A DNA stretch of 64,000 bases, taken from contig NZ_BMFQ01000001.1 in assembly GCF_014638915.1 (NCBI RefSeq), positions 434,001 through 498,000 of the forward strand. The letters are read 5' to 3'. A program made the position numbers and the translations under genes. How positions within the stretch are numbered: position 1 is the first letter of the stretch; each line of letters opens with the position of its first letter. The notes beneath the pieces were generated by a model. The model had not been told where the DNA came from and made no database searches. It saw nothing but the letters and a program-made list of their open reading frames with translations. Below are positions 27,252 to 35,885 of this stretch, piece after piece. This DNA is from Xanthomarina arctica (GTDB taxonomy: Bacteria; Bacteroidota; Bacteroidia; Flavobacteriales; Flavobacteriaceae).

Positions 27252-27681
27252 ATCAAAAGAAATAACACATACAAGTCAAGTACGTGTTCGTTTTGTTGAA
27301 ACAGATCCTCTTGGGATTGTTTGGCATGGTAACTACATTCAATATTTTGAAGATGGACGTGAGGCATTTGGTAGACATCATGGGATTTCTTATTTAGATC
27401 AAAAAAAATATGGCTTTGCAACACCTATTGTAAAATCCAGTACAGATCATAAATTGCCACTTCGATATGGAGACATTGCAACCATTAAAACTATTTATGT
27501 AGATAGTCTAGCTGCCAAAATGGTATTTCGTTATGAAATTTACAATCAGAATGAGGATTTGGTTTGCACAGGTGAAACCATTCAAGTATTTGTAGATAAA
27601 ATAGGTGAAGGTGATTTATGGCTAAACCTTCCGTCTTTCTTTAAAGATTGGAAACAAAACGTAGGTTTATTGGATGAATAA
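27229..27681 (+). CDS. Acyl-CoA/acyl-ACP thioesterase, 4HBT family
   Basis: This 150-residue hotdog protein has V-R-F-V-E-T-D-P-L-G-I-V-W-H-G-N-Y near the N-terminus, the YbgC/4HBT signature with catalytic Asp. ATG 27229 (MKRKTPSK) is preferred to the in-frame TTG 27214. It should release a finished aryl polyene acid or alkyl chain from ACP, or edit mis-primed carriers. It overlaps the upstream permease and the downstream ketosynthase, so it is cotranslated with both. Confidence 0.9.
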   Translation: MKRKTPSKSKEITHTSQVRVRFVETDPLGIVWHGNYIQYFEDGREAFGRHHGISYLDQKKYGFATPIVKSSTDHKLPLRYGDIATIKTIYVDSLAAKMVFRYEIYNQNEDLVCTGETIQVFVDKIGEGDLWLNLPSFFKDWKQNVGLLDE

Positions 27682-28825
27682 AGCTTATGTCTCATATAAT
27701 AACATTATTTCCTCTTTAGGTTTTAGCAGTGAAACGGTTGTTGAAAATATTCACAACAACGTTTCTGGATTAGAATTAATGGATGACAAAAATGTGCTTC
27801 CAGAGCCATTTTATTCAGCTTTAATCCCTTCTGAAAAATTAGAAAAAGGGTTTCAAAAACTGCAACCAAAACAAGAGTATACCCGCTTGGAAAAAATGAT
27901 GACAACCTCATTAAACGAAGTTATCCAAGCATCCAACATCAAATTAAATGAACGTGTAGGGTTAATAATTTCTACCACAAAAGGAAATATCGACGCCTTA
28001 GATGAAAACAATCCCTTTCCAAAAGAACGTGCTTATTTAAATGAATTAGGGAAAAGCATCAAAGAATTTTTCGGATTTAACAATGAACCAATCATAGTTT
28101 CAAACGCATGTGTTTCGGGTATTTTAGCTATTGCTGTAGCCAAAAGATACATGCAACAAAACCTGTATGACCATGTTTTTATTGTTAGTGGAGATGTGGT
28201 AACCGAGTTTATTCTCTCTGGTTTCAATTCATTTCAAGCCTTAAGCAATGAACCATGTAAGCCTTACGATAAAAACAGAACAGGAATAAATATTGGAGAA
28301 GTTGCCGCAAGTGTATTAGTAACAAACAATCCTGAAAAACTCTCGATAGAAGCAGTAGAAATTATTGGAGAAGGTTCTTGTAACGATGCCAACCATATAT
28401 CAGGACCATCTAGAACTGGCGAAGGATTATATAGAAGTATTAGTTCTGCTATGGCACAAGCGGATATGTCTGCAAAAAACATCGATTATATTTCGGCTCA
28501 TGGAACTGCAACCATGTTCAATGATGAGATGGAAGCTATTGCTTTCAACAGATTGCAATTACAAGATGTTCCATTAAATAGTTTAAAAGGCTATTTTGGA
28601 CACACCTTAGGAGCATCTGGCTTATTAGAAACTATTGTTGGTATGCATTCTTTATACAACAAAACTCTATACGCATCCAAAGGCTTTGAAACTTTAGGTG
28701 TTTCAAAACCTATAAATGTTATAAAAGAAACAACAGCAAAAGAATTAAATACTTTTTTAAAAACGGCTTCAGGTTTTGGAGGTTGCAATACAGCTGTCAT
28801 ATTTAAAAAAATAAAATCAAAATAA
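27674..28825 (+). CDS. Beta-ketoacyl-ACP synthase, divergent
   Basis: This 383-residue ketosynthase has the full triad: Cys146 in N-A-C-V-S-G, His in S-A-H-G-T-A-T and His in F-G-H-T-L-G-A-S-G. The first 90 residues are poorly conserved and lack the usual V-V-I-T-G-x-G opening, reading A-Y-V-S-Y-N-N instead. In other flexirubin operons such a divergent enzyme accompanies DarB; a role in making the second acyl chain or in extension is an inference. It starts 8 bases inside the thioesterase gene. Confidence 0.88.
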   Translation: MNKAYVSYNNIISSLGFSSETVVENIHNNVSGLELMDDKNVLPEPFYSALIPSEKLEKGFQKLQPKQEYTRLEKMMTTSLNEVIQASNIKLNERVGLIISTTKGNIDALDENNPFPKERAYLNELGKSIKEFFGFNNEPIIVSNACVSGILAIAVAKRYMQQNLYDHVFIVSGDVVTEFILSGFNSFQALSNEPCKPYDKNRTGINIGEVAASVLVTNNPEKLSIEAVEIIGEGSCNDANHISGPSRTGEGLYRSISSAMAQADMSAKNIDYISAHGTATMFNDEMEAIAFNRLQLQDVPLNSLKGYFGHTLGASGLLETIVGMHSLYNKTLYASKGFETLGVSKPINVIKETTAKELNTFLKTASGFGGCNTAVIFKKIKSK

Positions 28826-28830
28826 TAAAC

Positions 28831-29892
28831 ATGTCTAAAAACTCAATTAAAGCAATAGATGCCATTCAAGAAGCACAAAAAATTGCTTTTGCACCATTTG
28901 TATTTCAAGCTGTGATTGCCCTTAGAAAACTTGGGATTTTTGACCTAATCTTTGAAAAAAGAAGAAAAGGTGGAATCACTGTAGAGGAAATAGCAAACCA
29001 ATTATCTCTAAGCATATATGGTGTAGGTGTTTTATTAGAAATAGCTGAAAGCTCTAATATTGTTTCAAAAAACGACGATAAGCAATTCGAATTAACTACT
29101 ACTGGTTACTTTTTAGCATATAATAAAACGGTTGATGTAAATATTAACTTTACACAAGAAGTTTGTTACAAAGGTCTTTTTCATTTAACGGAAGCCATCC
29201 AAACAGGCAAACCTTCTGGTTTAAAAGAATTAGGAGATTGGAGCACTATATATGAAGGTTTATCTAAATTAACTCCTAACATTCAAAAATCTTGGTTTGA
29301 ATTTGATCATCACTATTCAGACGATGTTTTTCAAGAAGCCTTAGAAACGGTTTTTCGAAATAATCCAAAAACAGTTTACGATGTAGGAGCAAACACTGGA
29401 AAATTTGCGATTAGTGGTAGTAAATACAATGAATCTGTTTCCATAAAAATGGTCGATTTACCTGGGCAATTAAAAATAGCTTTGGGCCATGTTGAAGAAG
29501 CTGGTTTTAAAGACAGAGTTACACATCACGAAATAGATTGGTTATCTGAAAATCCAACATTACCAAAAGGGGCCGATGCCATTTGGATGAGTCAGTTTTT
29601 AGATTGTTTTTCTGAAGATGAGATTCTAACCATATTAAATGCTTGTAAAGACGCAGTAAATGACGATGGAGAAATCCTGATTATGGAGACATTTACAGAT
29701 CGTCAGAGATTTGATAATGCCAAGTTTATACTGGAAGCAACTTCTTTGTATTTTACAGTTATGGCAAATGGAAACAGTAAAATGTATCCAGCTGAAGTAT
29801 TCAAAAAGTTAATAGACAAAGCCGGATTGGTTTTAAAAGAAGATATTGCTGTGGGAGAATATCACACTATTTTAGTTTGTAAAAAAAAGTAA
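28831..29892 (+). CDS. Class I SAM-dependent methyltransferase with N-terminal winged helix
   Basis: This 353-residue protein has an N-terminal dimerisation/winged-helix region (about 15-100), as in plant-type and hydroxyneurosporene O-methyltransferases. A Rossmann core follows with V-Y-D-V-G-A-N-T-G-K near 183-192 as motif I and W-M-S-Q-F-L-D-C-F near 245. It is a good candidate to methylate the aryl ring or hydroxyl of the polyene head group, as known for aryl polyene and flexirubin pigments. It sits 5 bases after the ketosynthase. Confidence 0.88.
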   Translation: MSKNSIKAIDAIQEAQKIAFAPFVFQAVIALRKLGIFDLIFEKRRKGGITVEEIANQLSLSIYGVGVLLEIAESSNIVSKNDDKQFELTTTGYFLAYNKTVDVNINFTQEVCYKGLFHLTEAIQTGKPSGLKELGDWSTIYEGLSKLTPNIQKSWFEFDHHYSDDVFQEALETVFRNNPKTVYDVGANTGKFAISGSKYNESVSIKMVDLPGQLKIALGHVEEAGFKDRVTHHEIDWLSENPTLPKGADAIWMSQFLDCFSEDEILTILNACKDAVNDDGEILIMETFTDRQRFDNAKFILEATSLYFTVMANGNSKMYPAEVFKKLIDKAGLVLKEDIAVGEYHTILVCKKK

Positions 29893-29899
29893 TAAAATC

Positions 29900-30517
29900 G
29901 TGAATACTAAATATAACATATCCTCATTTTGCCATATAAAGAACAACCAAGTTTCTTTAAATGGCTCTGTGATATTTAGTGAACAGCACTCAAATTTTTC
30001 AGATTTTATTAAAGCGGCATACAAAGCACAGAATACAAAATATCCGAAATTTTTTAAAATGGACCATTTAAGTAAATTGGCTTTTATAGCTGCCGATGTT
30101 TTACTTAAGGAACAAAATATAGACATTGAAAAGGAAAATAACATGGCTTTGGTATTTTCAAATAAAGCATCTAGTTTAGATACCGATTTGATGCACCAAA
30201 AAGCTATTCAACACAAAGACAACTACTTCCCTAGCCCAGCAGTTTTTGTATACACCTTACCAAATATTTGCCTGGGGGAGATAAGTATTAAATATAAACT
30301 CTATTCTGAGAATAGTTTTTTTATCTTTGAATACTTTAATGCGGCACATTTGTTTACATATACCAATAGTTTATTGGAAACAGATAAAGCAACATCTGCA
30401 CTTTGTGGTTGGGTAGAATTAGAAGGAGATAATTACGAAGCCTTCTTATATTTAGTCTCAAAAGAAGGAAACACAGAGCACAACAAACAAAATATAAAAA
30501 CATTATATAATACATAA
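29900..30517 (+). CDS. Half-size ketosynthase-like protein without catalytic residues
   Basis: This 205-residue protein uses a GTG start (no ATG until residue 54). The middle resembles the N-terminal half of ketosynthases: D-H-L-S-K-L-A-F-I-A-A-D-V-L-L, then N-M-A-L-V-F-S-N-K, then P-S-P-A-V-F-V-Y-T-L-P-N. It has no Cys-S/A-G nucleophile and ends before the His motifs would appear. It matches my recollection of the short ketosynthase N-terminal family seen in aryl polyene clusters. A scaffold or partner role for a neighbouring ketosynthase is an inference. The ACP gene starts 2 bases later. Confidence 0.78.
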   Translation: MNTKYNISSFCHIKNNQVSLNGSVIFSEQHSNFSDFIKAAYKAQNTKYPKFFKMDHLSKLAFIAADVLLKEQNIDIEKENNMALVFSNKASSLDTDLMHQKAIQHKDNYFPSPAVFVYTLPNICLGEISIKYKLYSENSFFIFEYFNAAHLFTYTNSLLETDKATSALCGWVELEGDNYEAFLYLVSKEGNTEHNKQNIKTLYNT

Positions 30518-30518
30518 T

Positions 30519-30776
30519 ATGGAAGCTTTAAAACAAGAATTAAAAGAAAACATTATCGAGCAATTAAACCTTGAAGATATGTCCGTTGAAGATATTTCTG
30601 ATGATGAAATCCTTTTTGGTGGTGGCTTAGCACTAGATTCAATTGATGCTTTAGAACTTATCGTGATGTTAGATAAAAACTATGGTATCAAATTAACAGA
30701 CCCTAAAGAAGGGCGTTCCATTTTTGAGTCTATCAACACAATGGCTACTTATATTCAAGAGCATAGATCTAAATAA
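30519..30776 (+). CDS. Acyl carrier protein (second of two)
   Basis: This acidic 85-residue protein carries L-D-S-I-D with Ser41 for phosphopantetheine and a preceding L-F-G-G-G-L segment. It differs clearly from the 19.7 kb ACP, so the two probably serve different chains (aryl polyene versus fatty acyl). It lies just before a hairpin element and the main ketosynthase pair. Confidence 0.95.
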   Translation: MEALKQELKENIIEQLNLEDMSVEDISDDEILFGGGLALDSIDALELIVMLDKNYGIKLTDPKEGRSIFESINTMATYIQEHRSK

Positions 30777-30783
30777 CTAAATC

Positions 30784-30820
30784 CCTGCTGAGTTTATCTT
30801 CAGCAGAGCCGAAAGGCAGG
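30784..30820. repeat. Branched hairpin element before the main ketosynthase gene
   Basis: CTGCTGA (30785-30791) pairs with TCAGCAG (30800-30806); next to it GCC-GAAA-GGC (30808-30817) is a tetraloop hairpin; outer CCTGC (30784-30788) can alternatively pair with GCAGG (30816-30820). The element ends 7 bases before the ATG at 30828. It may be a small mobile palindrome, an mRNA processing or stability site, or both. Confidence 0.6.
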
Positions 30821-30827
30821 AAATAAT

Positions 30828-32030
30828 ATGAGCAAAGGAATCGCAATTACCGGAATGGGAATTATATCTGCTATTGGAAACAATGTTGCAGAAAATTTTC
30901 AGTCGCTTATGGAAGGTAAAAAAGGGATTTCTAAAATTTCTAAAATAGAGACTATCCATAAAGATGACATTATGGTAGGTGAAGTTGCTTATACAAATTC
31001 TGAATTGGTAGATCTTTTAGGATTAAGCACAGAAAATAATTATTCCCGAACTGGTTTACTTGGTGCAATTGCCGCCAAGGAAGCTGTTGCAAACGCTGGA
31101 ATAAAAGATATGAAAGCCTATAAAACAGGTTTGATTTCTGCTACGAGTGTTGGAGGAATGGATATGACTGAAAAATATTTTTACGATTATTTAGAAAATG
31201 ACACGAACCGAAGGTATATAGAAAGTCATCATGCTGGAGATTCCACACAAAAAATAGCCGAGCAATTAGGAATAGATAACAGTCTAATAACCACCATAAG
31301 TACAGCCTGCTCTTCGGCAGCAAATGCCATCATGCTTGGTGCTAGACTTATTAAAGCTGGACAATTGGACCGTGTTATCGTTGGAGGAGCAGATTGCATG
31401 TCCAAATTCACTATCAACGGATTTAAAACCTTGATGATATTATCAGATACTTACAATACACCTTTCGACGAAAATAGAAAAGGCCTGAATCTTGGAGAAG
31501 CCGCTGCTTTTTTAGTTTTAGAATCGGAAGCCATAGTAAAAGCTGAAAATAAAACGGTGTTAGGATATGTAAAAGGTTATGGAAACGCAAATGATGCGTT
31601 CCATCAAACAGCCTCTTCAGATCATGGAGATGGCGCCACTTTGGCCATGGAAAAAGCCCTTGAAGTAGCAGGATTTACTGCAAAGGATATCGATTACATC
31701 AATGCACATGGAACTGCTACCGGAAACAATGATTTATCTGAAGGTCGGGCCATTATTCGTGTTTTTGGGGATTCACCTCCAGAATTCAGCTCAACAAAAG
31801 CTTATACAGGACATACTTTAGCGGCAGCTGGTGCAATAGAAGCTATATATTCAGTTTTAGCATTACAAAACAATGTGATTTTTCCAAATTTGAATTTTAA
31901 AACTCAGATGAAAGAATTTAATATCACACCTCAACTGGAAGCTAAAGAAAAAAGGATACAATCGGTTATGTCTAATTCCTTTGGATTTGGAGGGAATTGT
32001 TCGACTGTTATTTTCTCGAAAGAGCAATAA
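30828..32030 (+). CDS. Beta-ketoacyl-ACP synthase II-like (ApeO-like main elongation enzyme)
   Basis: This 400-residue protein is the most canonical ketosynthase of the cluster: G-I-A-I-T-G-M-G opening, Cys161 in S-T-A-C-S-S, His in N-A-H-G-T-A-T-G-N-N-D and His in Y-T-G-H-T-L-A-A-A-G. A ketosynthase-like gene without catalytic residues follows, so the pair probably forms the KS / chain-length-factor heterodimer that builds the polyene with malonyl-ACP. Confidence 0.93.
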   Translation: MSKGIAITGMGIISAIGNNVAENFQSLMEGKKGISKISKIETIHKDDIMVGEVAYTNSELVDLLGLSTENNYSRTGLLGAIAAKEAVANAGIKDMKAYKTGLISATSVGGMDMTEKYFYDYLENDTNRRYIESHHAGDSTQKIAEQLGIDNSLITTISTACSSAANAIMLGARLIKAGQLDRVIVGGADCMSKFTINGFKTLMILSDTYNTPFDENRKGLNLGEAAAFLVLESEAIVKAENKTVLGYVKGYGNANDAFHQTASSDHGDGATLAMEKALEVAGFTAKDIDYINAHGTATGNNDLSEGRAIIRVFGDSPPEFSSTKAYTGHTLAAAGAIEAIYSVLALQNNVIFPNLNFKTQMKEFNITPQLEAKEKRIQSVMSNSFGFGGNCSTVIFSKEQ

Positions 32031-32042
32031 AAAAAGTAACAA

Positions 32043-32180
32043 CCTGCGAGGCATTTCCGAGGAACGAGGATTCCTTGTAGGTTTGAAAAGATAGACAATA
32101 AATACCTACAAGGTTTAAAAATCCTTGCAGGAGGCAAAAAAAACAAAGATCTAAAAAATAGATTCCTGCTTTCGCAGGAA
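32043..32180. repeat. Palindromic repeat element A (two palindromes plus a TTTC-loop hairpin)
   Basis: The first palindrome is CCTGCGAGG (32043) ... CCTTGTAGG (32073), the second CCTACAAGG (32105) ... CCTTGCAGG (32123). A third hairpin, TTCCTGC-TTTC-GCAGGAA, lies at 32163-32180 and ends 7 bases before the ATG of the next gene. Element B at 46281-46393 has the same architecture and spacing. It occupies the 157-base gap between the two ketosynthase-type genes. Confidence 0.8.
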
Positions 32181-32187
32181 GTAAAAC

Positions 32188-33252
32188 ATGAAAAAAGTCT
32201 ACATCAATAGCATCTCAAGTATTACTGCTCAAAAGACATTCGATAACTCGGAGTTTTTAGACGAGGTTATTATACATGAAGATCAAGTTATTTTTGCTGT
32301 AGAACCTGTTTACAAAGATTACATTCCACCTGCTGCTGCAAGACGCATGGCAAAAGGGATTAAAATGGGCGTTGTTGCCTCTAAATTAGCTTTACAAGAA
32401 GCTGGTTTGGAACAGGTCGATGCCATAATTACTGGAACTGGAATGGGTTGTTTACGCGATTCTGAAAAGTTTTTAAGTGGTATTATAGACAATGACGAAC
32501 AATTTTTAACCCCAACTTCCTTCATTCAATCCACTCATAATACGGTTGGCGGACAAATAGCTTTAGAGCTTCAATGTAAAGGCTATAACTTTACTTATGT
32601 TCATGGTAGCAATTCCTTTGAATCTACCTTATTAGATGCCAAGCTTCAATTGGAATTAGACGAAGCTCAAAACATTTTAATTGGTGGCGTTGATGAATTA
32701 GGAGATTATACCACAAAATTAAATAAAATCATTCATCACATAAAAGATGAAAAAACGAACAGTAACAACCTACTGGATTCTAAAACAAAAGGAACTGTTT
32801 TTGGGGAAGGAGCCAATTTCTTTGTAGTATCGAATAAAAAACAAGACACATCTTATGCTGAAGTAGTTTCAGTAGAAATGTATAATACTTTGTCTCAGAA
32901 TGATGTTGCTAAAACTGCACTAAACTTTTTAAAGGAAAACAACCTCACAGTTGAAGCTATTGATGCCATTATATTAGGTAATAATGGAGATGTAGAATTT
33001 GATGGATATTATAATGAATTAACTTCAACTGCCTTCAGCAACACACAACAAGTTTGCTATAAAAATCTTATTGGAGAATTCTTTACAGCTTCGCCTTTTG
33101 GTCTTTGGATTGCTTCAAAAATACTAAAAACTCAAACAATTCCTGAAGCCTTAAAAAGAAACCATCTAGGAACTGCTTCATTTAAAAACATCTTACTATA
33201 TAATCAGTATCGCGGAGAAAATCATAGCTTCACCTTACTTAAAACATGCTAA
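32188..33252 (+). CDS. Chain-length-factor-like ketosynthase homologue, catalytically dead
   Basis: This 354-residue protein has the thiolase-like fold (P-P-A-A-A-R-R-M near 47, G-T-G-M-G at 83-87, V-F-G-E-G-A-N-F-F later), but the nucleophile region reads Y-V-H-G-S-N-S-F with no Cys. Neither His motif is present: the first is replaced around L-G-N-N-G-D and G-H-T by I-G-E-F-F. Loss of all three residues is what is seen in ApeC-like chain-length factors that pair with an active ketosynthase. It overlaps the next gene by 7 bases. Confidence 0.85.
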   Translation: MKKVYINSISSITAQKTFDNSEFLDEVIIHEDQVIFAVEPVYKDYIPPAAARRMAKGIKMGVVASKLALQEAGLEQVDAIITGTGMGCLRDSEKFLSGIIDNDEQFLTPTSFIQSTHNTVGGQIALELQCKGYNFTYVHGSNSFESTLLDAKLQLELDEAQNILIGGVDELGDYTTKLNKIIHHIKDEKTNSNNLLDSKTKGTVFGEGANFFVVSNKKQDTSYAEVVSVEMYNTLSQNDVAKTALNFLKENNLTVEAIDAIILGNNGDVEFDGYYNELTSTAFSNTQQVCYKNLIGEFFTASPFGLWIASKILKTQTIPEALKRNHLGTASFKNILLYNQYRGENHSFTLLKTC

Positions 33253-34022
33253 ACTTTAGAACAGTAAACATTTTTATGCTTATTATCTTAATAGGTTTAA
33301 TAGTGGCTTACTTCATGTTTAGTATTTCTTTTTGGTGGCTAGCTTTGTTAGCATTTAGTTGGTTTACTTTCACAGCTCTAGGTTCAGGAATTATAGGTTG
33401 GAATTACCATTTACAAGCTTTAAATTCTAATCCATCTATTTCAAAAAATCAGGTAGCTATCACTTTCGACGATGGTCCAAATCCAGAATTCACACCCAAA
33501 GTTTTAGAGCTCTTGAAAAAACATCAAGCCAAAGCAACCTTTTTCTGCATTGGATTGAACATAGAAAATCATCCCGCACTCTTCAAAAACATTATAAACG
33601 AAGGTCACACGGTTGGGAATCACACCTATTCTCATAATAACATGTTTGGTTTTTTTAGCACCAAACAAGTCGTTGAAGAATTAGAACAAACCAATGCCTT
33701 AGTTTTAGAAAAAACAGGTTTAAAATTGAATTTGTACAGACCAGCATTTGGAGTTACTAATCCTAGAATTAAAAAAGCTATCAATACAACCAAATTACAA
33801 GCTATTGGATGGAGCAAACGCTCTTTGGACACAACTAATTTAAGCAAAGAAACCGTTTTAAAAAGAGCTTCAAAAAATCTAAAAAAAGGTGATGTCATTT
33901 TATTACATGATGCTAGTGAAAAAACACTGTGGGTTTTGGAACAGTTATTGTTAATTTTACAAAAACAAAATTTGCAAGCTGTAACCATAGATAGCTTATT
34001 TAATATAGAACCTTATGCGTAA
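33246..34022 (+). CDS. Membrane-anchored polysaccharide deacetylase (NodB domain)
   Basis: This 258-residue protein has two N-terminal hydrophobic segments (about 8-45), then a NodB carbohydrate esterase 4 domain: I-T-F-D-D-G-P at about 78-84, A-T-F-F-C-I-G, G-N-H-T-Y-S-H and L-L-H-D. All usual metal-binding and catalytic residues appear present. The family removes N-acetyl groups from glycans; why the pigment operon needs one is not known, although such genes recur in it. It overlaps both neighbours. Confidence 0.9.
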   Translation: MLNFRTVNIFMLIILIGLIVAYFMFSISFWWLALLAFSWFTFTALGSGIIGWNYHLQALNSNPSISKNQVAITFDDGPNPEFTPKVLELLKKHQAKATFFCIGLNIENHPALFKNIINEGHTVGNHTYSHNNMFGFFSTKQVVEELEQTNALVLEKTGLKLNLYRPAFGVTNPRIKKAINTTKLQAIGWSKRSLDTTNLSKETVLKRASKNLKKGDVILLHDASEKTLWVLEQLLLILQKQNLQAVTIDSLFNIEPYA

Positions 34023-34632
34023 CCTTGTTTACTTTTTTTTATTGCTAACTGCTAGTATTCAGTCGCAAACAACCATGTCTCCTTCGGAAGCACAAGCACT
34101 AAAAACACTTGTTAAGGCTCAAGCTTTAACTACTAAAACCATTTATAGCAACTTTACCCAATACAAGCATTTAGATTTTTTATCCAACGATATTGTAACC
34201 AAAGGGAAACTCGCCTTTAAAACGCCAAATCTTGTTAAATGGGAATATACAGATCCCTATAAATATACCGTTATTTTTAAAAACGAAACTATTTTTATAA
34301 ATGACGAAGGCAAAAAAAATCAAGTAGATATGGGTTCTAACAAACTGTTTAAAGAATTAAATGGTTTGATAATTAACAGCATTAAAGGCGATATGTTTGA
34401 TGATGAAGCTTTCGATATTACCTACTTTAAATTAGACAAAACCAAGCAAGTTCATTTTATTCCTAAGGACAAAAAATCCTCAAAATACATTTCTGCTTTT
34501 GAAATTACATTTAATGAAAAAGGAGATGTTTTAGAAGTAAAAATGATAGAACCTTCAGGAGATTTCACCAAAATCGTTTTCTCTAACAAAGAAATAAACA
34601 AACCTCTTGCTGATGCGATTTTTACTAATTAG
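34015..34632 (+). CDS. LolA-like periplasmic carrier protein
   Basis: This 205-residue protein has a signal peptide ending near Q-S-Q at about 17-19. The body matches the LolA fold: an S-N-F-T-Q-Y-K start, K-G-K-L-A-F-K-T-P-N-L-V-K-W-E-Y, and a D-x-F-D-I-T-Y-F-K-L-D segment. LolA homologues in aryl polyene clusters are thought to shuttle the hydrophobic product across the periplasm. It starts 8 bases inside the deacetylase gene, and its end overlaps the lipoprotein gene by 20 bases. Confidence 0.88.
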   Translation: MRNLVYFFLLLTASIQSQTTMSPSEAQALKTLVKAQALTTKTIYSNFTQYKHLDFLSNDIVTKGKLAFKTPNLVKWEYTDPYKYTVIFKNETIFINDEGKKNQVDMGSNKLFKELNGLIINSIKGDMFDDEAFDITYFKLDKTKQVHFIPKDKKSSKYISAFEITFNEKGDVLEVKMIEPSGDFTKIVFSNKEINKPLADAIFTN

Positions 34633-35224
34633 CATTTGTCTTTTAATGCTTTCTTGCGGAAGTTATCCTAAAAAACAGAACTTTAAATTAGATCAATCGG
34701 CTTCAAAAAATATCGAAAATCCTTATTTTTCAGATGCCAGCAAAGACTATGTTTATAAAGCGACCATTGATGTTTATGACAAGCATTTTGGAGGTCTTTT
34801 AATTATAAAGAAGATTGGAGATAATAATCATCGGGTTGTTTTTACAACTGAAATGGGAAATAAATTGTTCGATTTCACTTTTTTAAAGGATGATTTTAAA
34901 GTGAATTTTATTTTAGACGAATTCAATAAAAAGATCCTAATCAACATCCTTAAAAAGGACTTTAAAGTCTTGATTACTGAAAACTTGAACGTTTTAAAAA
35001 GCTTTTCAGATACCGAAAAGGCTATTTTCGAAACAAACATTTATAATAAAAGGCATTATTATTTCTTTAATGAGAGTCAACTTACGCAAGTTATTCGAAC
35101 GAAAAACGGAAAAGAAAATGTTCGATTTTTATATTCAAAAATAAATAAGCATCTTGCAAATCAAATTGAAATAAAACACCGAAATATTAACCTAGAAATT
35201 AAATTAAAATCAATTACCCAATGA
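34613..35224 (+). CDS. Lipoprotein of the flexirubin export set
   Basis: From ATG 34613 (not TTG 34607) this gives 203 residues, with signal M-R-F-L-L-I-S-I-C-L-L-M-L and lipobox L-S-C-G. The mature part is Lys-rich and beta-strand-like, with repeated F-D-F/K-V patterns. It looks LolB-like by size and place (right after LolA), but I see no diagnostic LolB motif. An acceptor for the LolA-carried cargo at the outer membrane is an inference. It overlaps the next gene by 4 bases (ATGA). Confidence 0.75.
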   Translation: MRFLLISICLLMLSCGSYPKKQNFKLDQSASKNIENPYFSDASKDYVYKATIDVYDKHFGGLLIIKKIGDNNHRVVFTTEMGNKLFDFTFLKDDFKVNFILDEFNKKILINILKKDFKVLITENLNVLKSFSDTEKAIFETNIYNKRHYYFFNESQLTQVIRTKNGKENVRFLYSKINKHLANQIEIKHRNINLEIKLKSITQ

Positions 35225-35856
35225 AAAACCTACTTTTGGCAATTGCATTCGCAGCAATTAGCATTTCTACATTTTCGCAAGTAAAAGTTAGCCCAGGATT
35301 AAGAATGGGACTAAACGCTTCAACAGTTACAAATCATTATGATTCCGAAAGAGTTCTTGGATTTAATGGTGCCATGTTTGTAAATATTCATCTTGCACGT
35401 TTTTACGAATTACAACCTGAATTAACCTATTCCAACCAAGGCTATAAAGGAGAACGCTTTTCTGGTATTGTCGATCCTTACAATCCTTCTTTTTCTATTT
35501 ATGAAGAAGACATTAATATTCACTACTTAGGAATGGCTCTTACAAATAAATTTTTCTTCGTTCCTAATTTAGGATTACACTTTATAATTGGGCCTAGTTT
35601 AGAAATTAATGTTTCAGATAATGCATACTATGATGTTACTCCTATTGACTTATCTTTATTTGGAGGTATTGGTTACGAATTTCCAATGGGACTGGGTATA
35701 GAAGCCAGATTCAAACAAGGAATCGTGGATGTTAGAGAGGGTTATTATGATTATTATTACGATGATTATAATTATGACGGCAACGACTATTACAATGGAA
35801 ACAACAAACTAAACTCTGTGTTTCAATTTAACGTTTATTATAAATTTGGAATGTAA
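35221..35856 (+). CDS. Outer-membrane beta-barrel protein (first of a tandem pair)
   Basis: This 211-residue protein has a signal peptide ending at about S-Q (19-20), then alternating amphipathic strands with L-Q-P-E-L-T-Y-S-N-Q-G and a C-terminal F-Q-F-N-V-Y-Y-K-F-G-M ending in aromatic residues, as for the PorT-like / OMP_b-brl family. A Tyr/Asp-rich loop lies at about 178-195. Its role may be to receive or display the pigment in the outer membrane. The neighbouring paralogue starts 29 bases later. Confidence 0.85.
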   Translation: MKNLLLAIAFAAISISTFSQVKVSPGLRMGLNASTVTNHYDSERVLGFNGAMFVNIHLARFYELQPELTYSNQGYKGERFSGIVDPYNPSFSIYEEDINIHYLGMALTNKFFFVPNLGLHFIIGPSLEINVSDNAYYDVTPIDLSLFGGIGYEFPMGLGIEARFKQGIVDVREGYYDYYYDDYNYDGNDYYNGNNKLNSVFQFNVYYKFGM

Positions 35857-35885
35857 TTTCCATAGTGAAACAAAATCTTAATCGC

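Noticed and set aside
30784-30820. Riboswitch before the main ketosynthase gene
   Set aside because: The stems are short and match no riboswitch consensus known to me; a repeat or processing hairpin is simpler.
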